From positions 12,710,854-12,774,853 of the forward strand of contig CP093830.1 of assembly GCA_033063855.1 (NCBI GenBank): a DNA stretch of 64,000 bases, in the 5' to 3' direction. Source of the DNA: Smittia aterrima. Lineage: Eukaryota; Arthropoda; Insecta; Diptera; Chironomidae. Of the stretch, positions 61,901-64,000 are shown piece by piece. A model generated the notes under the pieces. The model was not told the DNA's origin and did not search any database. It was given only the letters and a program-made list of their open reading frames with translations. How positions within the stretch are numbered: position 1 is the first letter of the stretch; every line of letters begins with the position of its first letter. A program made the translations under genes and the position numbers.

Positions 61901-64000
61901 ATTATTCATACTCTCGCAAATAATGAAAAGTTTTAATGACATTAATTTAAATCGTCATTTCATTTAAGCTCACACGACTTCATCGGAAACACTTTCCTCT
62001 GTCGTCGCCGTAATTTTCACGAGAGAAGCTCTTTCGTTATTCGAGAAGCGTCGCTTGCTTGTTCTCCGTCACTATTAGGGTGACTACGACTGAATTAAAA
62101 TGAATCGAGGAAATGTTTTTCCAAAAGCTTCCATCATTTGACAATTGACTCGTGTTGGTTGTCAGCCGGAGAGCAGCAGCTTCTGTTTTGCTTATGCGGC
62201 AGCAAACTTCATTGAAAACAGTTTCGTGTGTGTTAGATGGAAATAAATTTTCCATTTCGACATCAACAGCAACACGTAATGAATGTTTTTGTTTTGAGCT
62301 GTCCAAGGTTTGCTAACGACAAATGTTTTCAATAATAGATTTCCAAGTCAGCAGCAATCTTCTCGATTCTTGATAAACTTTGTCAATTTCTCATCTTGAA
62401 AATGTGAGAAACTTGATGTGACTTCATTTGTGTCACATGTTGCCTAAGTTACTCCTCCTCGACTTGTTCTAAACTGTTCAATTGTTGTTTTGTTTATTTT
62501 GTTATTCACTCATGGTCGTGAGAGCCCAGTTTACCGTCTGCAATGGGAAATTTTCCGAAATTTGCCGCTGTTCACCAGAAAATAAACATCAAATACTTAC
62601 AAAGGTAAGGAATGACCCAAATCGGAATAGAAGCTTGCATATTTATTCAAGCAGAACATCGGGATTTATAAGAGGGAAAAGAAATGGAGTTTGTCCCAAA
62701 ATCATTTCTCAACAACCTTCTATTGAACTTTCCTTCGGAGAAGTGAAATATTTGACTCGAAATTTCAATTTACTTCCAACCAAAATGAGATTGAAAATGT
62801 CGCTCATTCGATTCGTGAATTCTTTAGTTCTAGATTCTTCAAAAAAGCTTTTAAAGATTCGAGAATTACGTAAACTTGCTTGACATTGAAGAAGGACTAT
62901 CCTTGACATTAATAACGAACTTCCCACACGCTCTCTCAAAACATAAACAATTTGCAAATATCAAAAGCTTCGAATATGAAAATTTGATTTATTTATTGAT
63001 CATTTAACTTAAAATTTGTATGAGAATGAACTCGAAGCTCGTTTAAGATCTCCGATGTTTGTAAACAATTTCTGTTTTGCATGAGAATTGCGATGCAAAT
63101 TTATGTAAATGAAAATTTATAAATTCCGAGAGTAAAATTTTTACTTGTGGATGCTTCAAAATTTAAATACTTCTGATATGATTCGATTTAGTTACAGCTT
63201 AGACGACAACAATTGCTCCATTCTTCACGAGGCAGATTGAGTCAATTTAATATTTCTTCCGCTCCAGCCAAATCACTCTCGAATTGTATCACGTTCACTC
63301 CTAAACTGTAACTCAATATCTCGTTGAAGCTAGAATCTCATCTTTCCCAGGATTTAAAGGAATGCTCGTCTTAGTATTGAAATTCAATTTTTAACATGCC
63401 ATGAAGCGGATATTTTCTCCTCGTGTGTGGGTTGAGACATTTTCCTTGTGATTTTCATAGACGAGCGAAGACAGTTTCGACTTTTTATTTGGAAGCGATC
63501 TCGTTTCAGATTCATGAGCTCTTTCGCTTACGATAAGGGAGCAGCATGCTTGGTTTACATTATTTTGAAAGCTGAACTCGCAAGTTGTTGTTCTTGAACT
63601 TCGAACGACGATTTCTGTTGGAAGCAACTTTTAAGCCATTTAATGAACTGATGTAGATATTTCTAAAGTAGATTAAACTACAAACCATAAATTTCTCTCA
63701 TAAATTATGACAAATTTTTTTCTGTTTGCCTTTCAAATTTGATATAAATTAAACACATCTCGACTATGCCAAAAGGGAAAAACTTTTTTAATTTCGACAA
63801 ACACAAAAAGCAAAATTAAAATTCAACTATGATAAATTATTGCGAAAGTTTCACCTCCGGCAATTTGTTTGCAAAAACGACGAAAGGATAAGCTCTTCGC
63901 TTCTTGTTTCCGAACAGCACTCAAAAAGCTTTCATACTTTCGATTAATGTCGAATGTTAATCTTACCCGGTTATCTCTCTTTGGTATCATGAGAGGTGTT
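58979..64000. other. Intergenic or intronic region, no gene recognised
   Basis: About 5 kb at the right edge. A pyrimidine-rich AG on the minus strand near 59020 may be a 5' UTR acceptor of the SLC17 gene. The open frames at about 60307-60654 and 62482-62883 (plus) start at GTG or TTG and have no recognised domain. A patch of short degenerate repeats lies at 61188-61480 and is listed separately. Confidence 0.4.
61188..61480. repeat. Patch of short degenerate direct repeats
   Basis: A unit of about 34 nt begins GAACAAAGC, contains ACCGC and ends GATTG. It occurs at about 61188-61221 and 61237-61270, with a more diverged third copy at about 61441-61480 (AAAACCGCGATGC...GGATTG). Two further pairs lie between them: TTGAAGTGTTT at about 61311 and 61361, and GGAAATTTAC followed by CTCAA at about 61395 and 61425. 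Copies are same-strand and partly decayed. No coding frame runs through them. Confidence 0.55.

Noticed and set aside
62482..62883. 133-codon plus-strand frame with a hydrophobic start resembling a signal peptide
   Set aside because: It begins at TTG; the first ATG lies beyond the hydrophobic stretch, and the rest shows no family features.

Overview
This window is eukaryotic nuclear DNA, almost certainly from an insect and most likely a fly of the midge or mosquito type (Diptera). The AT-rich genes are cut by many 48-65 nt GT-AG introns, one promoter has an arthropod TATA plus TCAGTT initiator, and the gene set is insect: an ionotropic chemoreceptor, a vajk-like valine/lysine-rich cuticle protein, an ecdysteroid-type clan-2 P450, and orthologues of Drosophila Klp98A and distracted. 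Genus cannot be fixed from the sequence alone. I saw no sign of bacterial or viral origin, CRISPR arrays, rRNA or tRNA genes. I recognised no intact transposon by eye.

Layout. 1-3.9 kb (-): secreted M1 aminopeptidase N, 3' end cut off by the window edge. 5.3-5.7 kb (+): mitochondrial ATP synthase coupling factor 6. 5.8-12.6 kb (-): DNA polymerase epsilon catalytic subunit, convergent with the previous gene and only 99 bp from it. 13.2-15.0 kb (+): divergent ionotropic receptor. 15-19.4 kb: no gene seen. 19.4-21.2 kb (+): vajk-like cuticle gene. 21.2-28.9 kb: no intact gene, but a decayed partial copy of the vajk-like locus at about 24.3-24.7 kb. 28.9-30.6 kb (-): P450 resembling CYP306A1. 31.6-32.4 kb (+): single-exon Q/N/Y-rich disordered protein of unknown function. 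34.5-38.8 kb (-): Klp98A/KIF16B kinesin-3 with FHA and PX domains. 39.1-43.8 kb (+): attractin/distracted, divergent from the kinesin across a 309-bp intergenic segment. 43.8-56.3 kb: large apparently gene-free stretch. 56.3-59.0 kb (-): SLC17-type transporter. 59-64 kb: no gene seen, with a patch of short degenerate repeats near 61.2-61.5 kb.

The genes do not form one pathway. They are a normal mix of housekeeping genes (coupling factor 6, Pol epsilon, endosomal kinesin) and tissue-specific genes (gut-type peptidase, receptor, cuticle protein, P450, transporter). Exon coordinates were derived by hand from splice sites and reading-frame continuity; all complete models have consistent phases, but none is backed by transcript data. 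The most unusual items are the decayed vajk-like duplicate, an 84-nt in-frame candidate cassette exon in the aminopeptidase, the prion-like Q/N/Y-rich gene, and the apparent lack of a C-type lectin module in the attractin orthologue.
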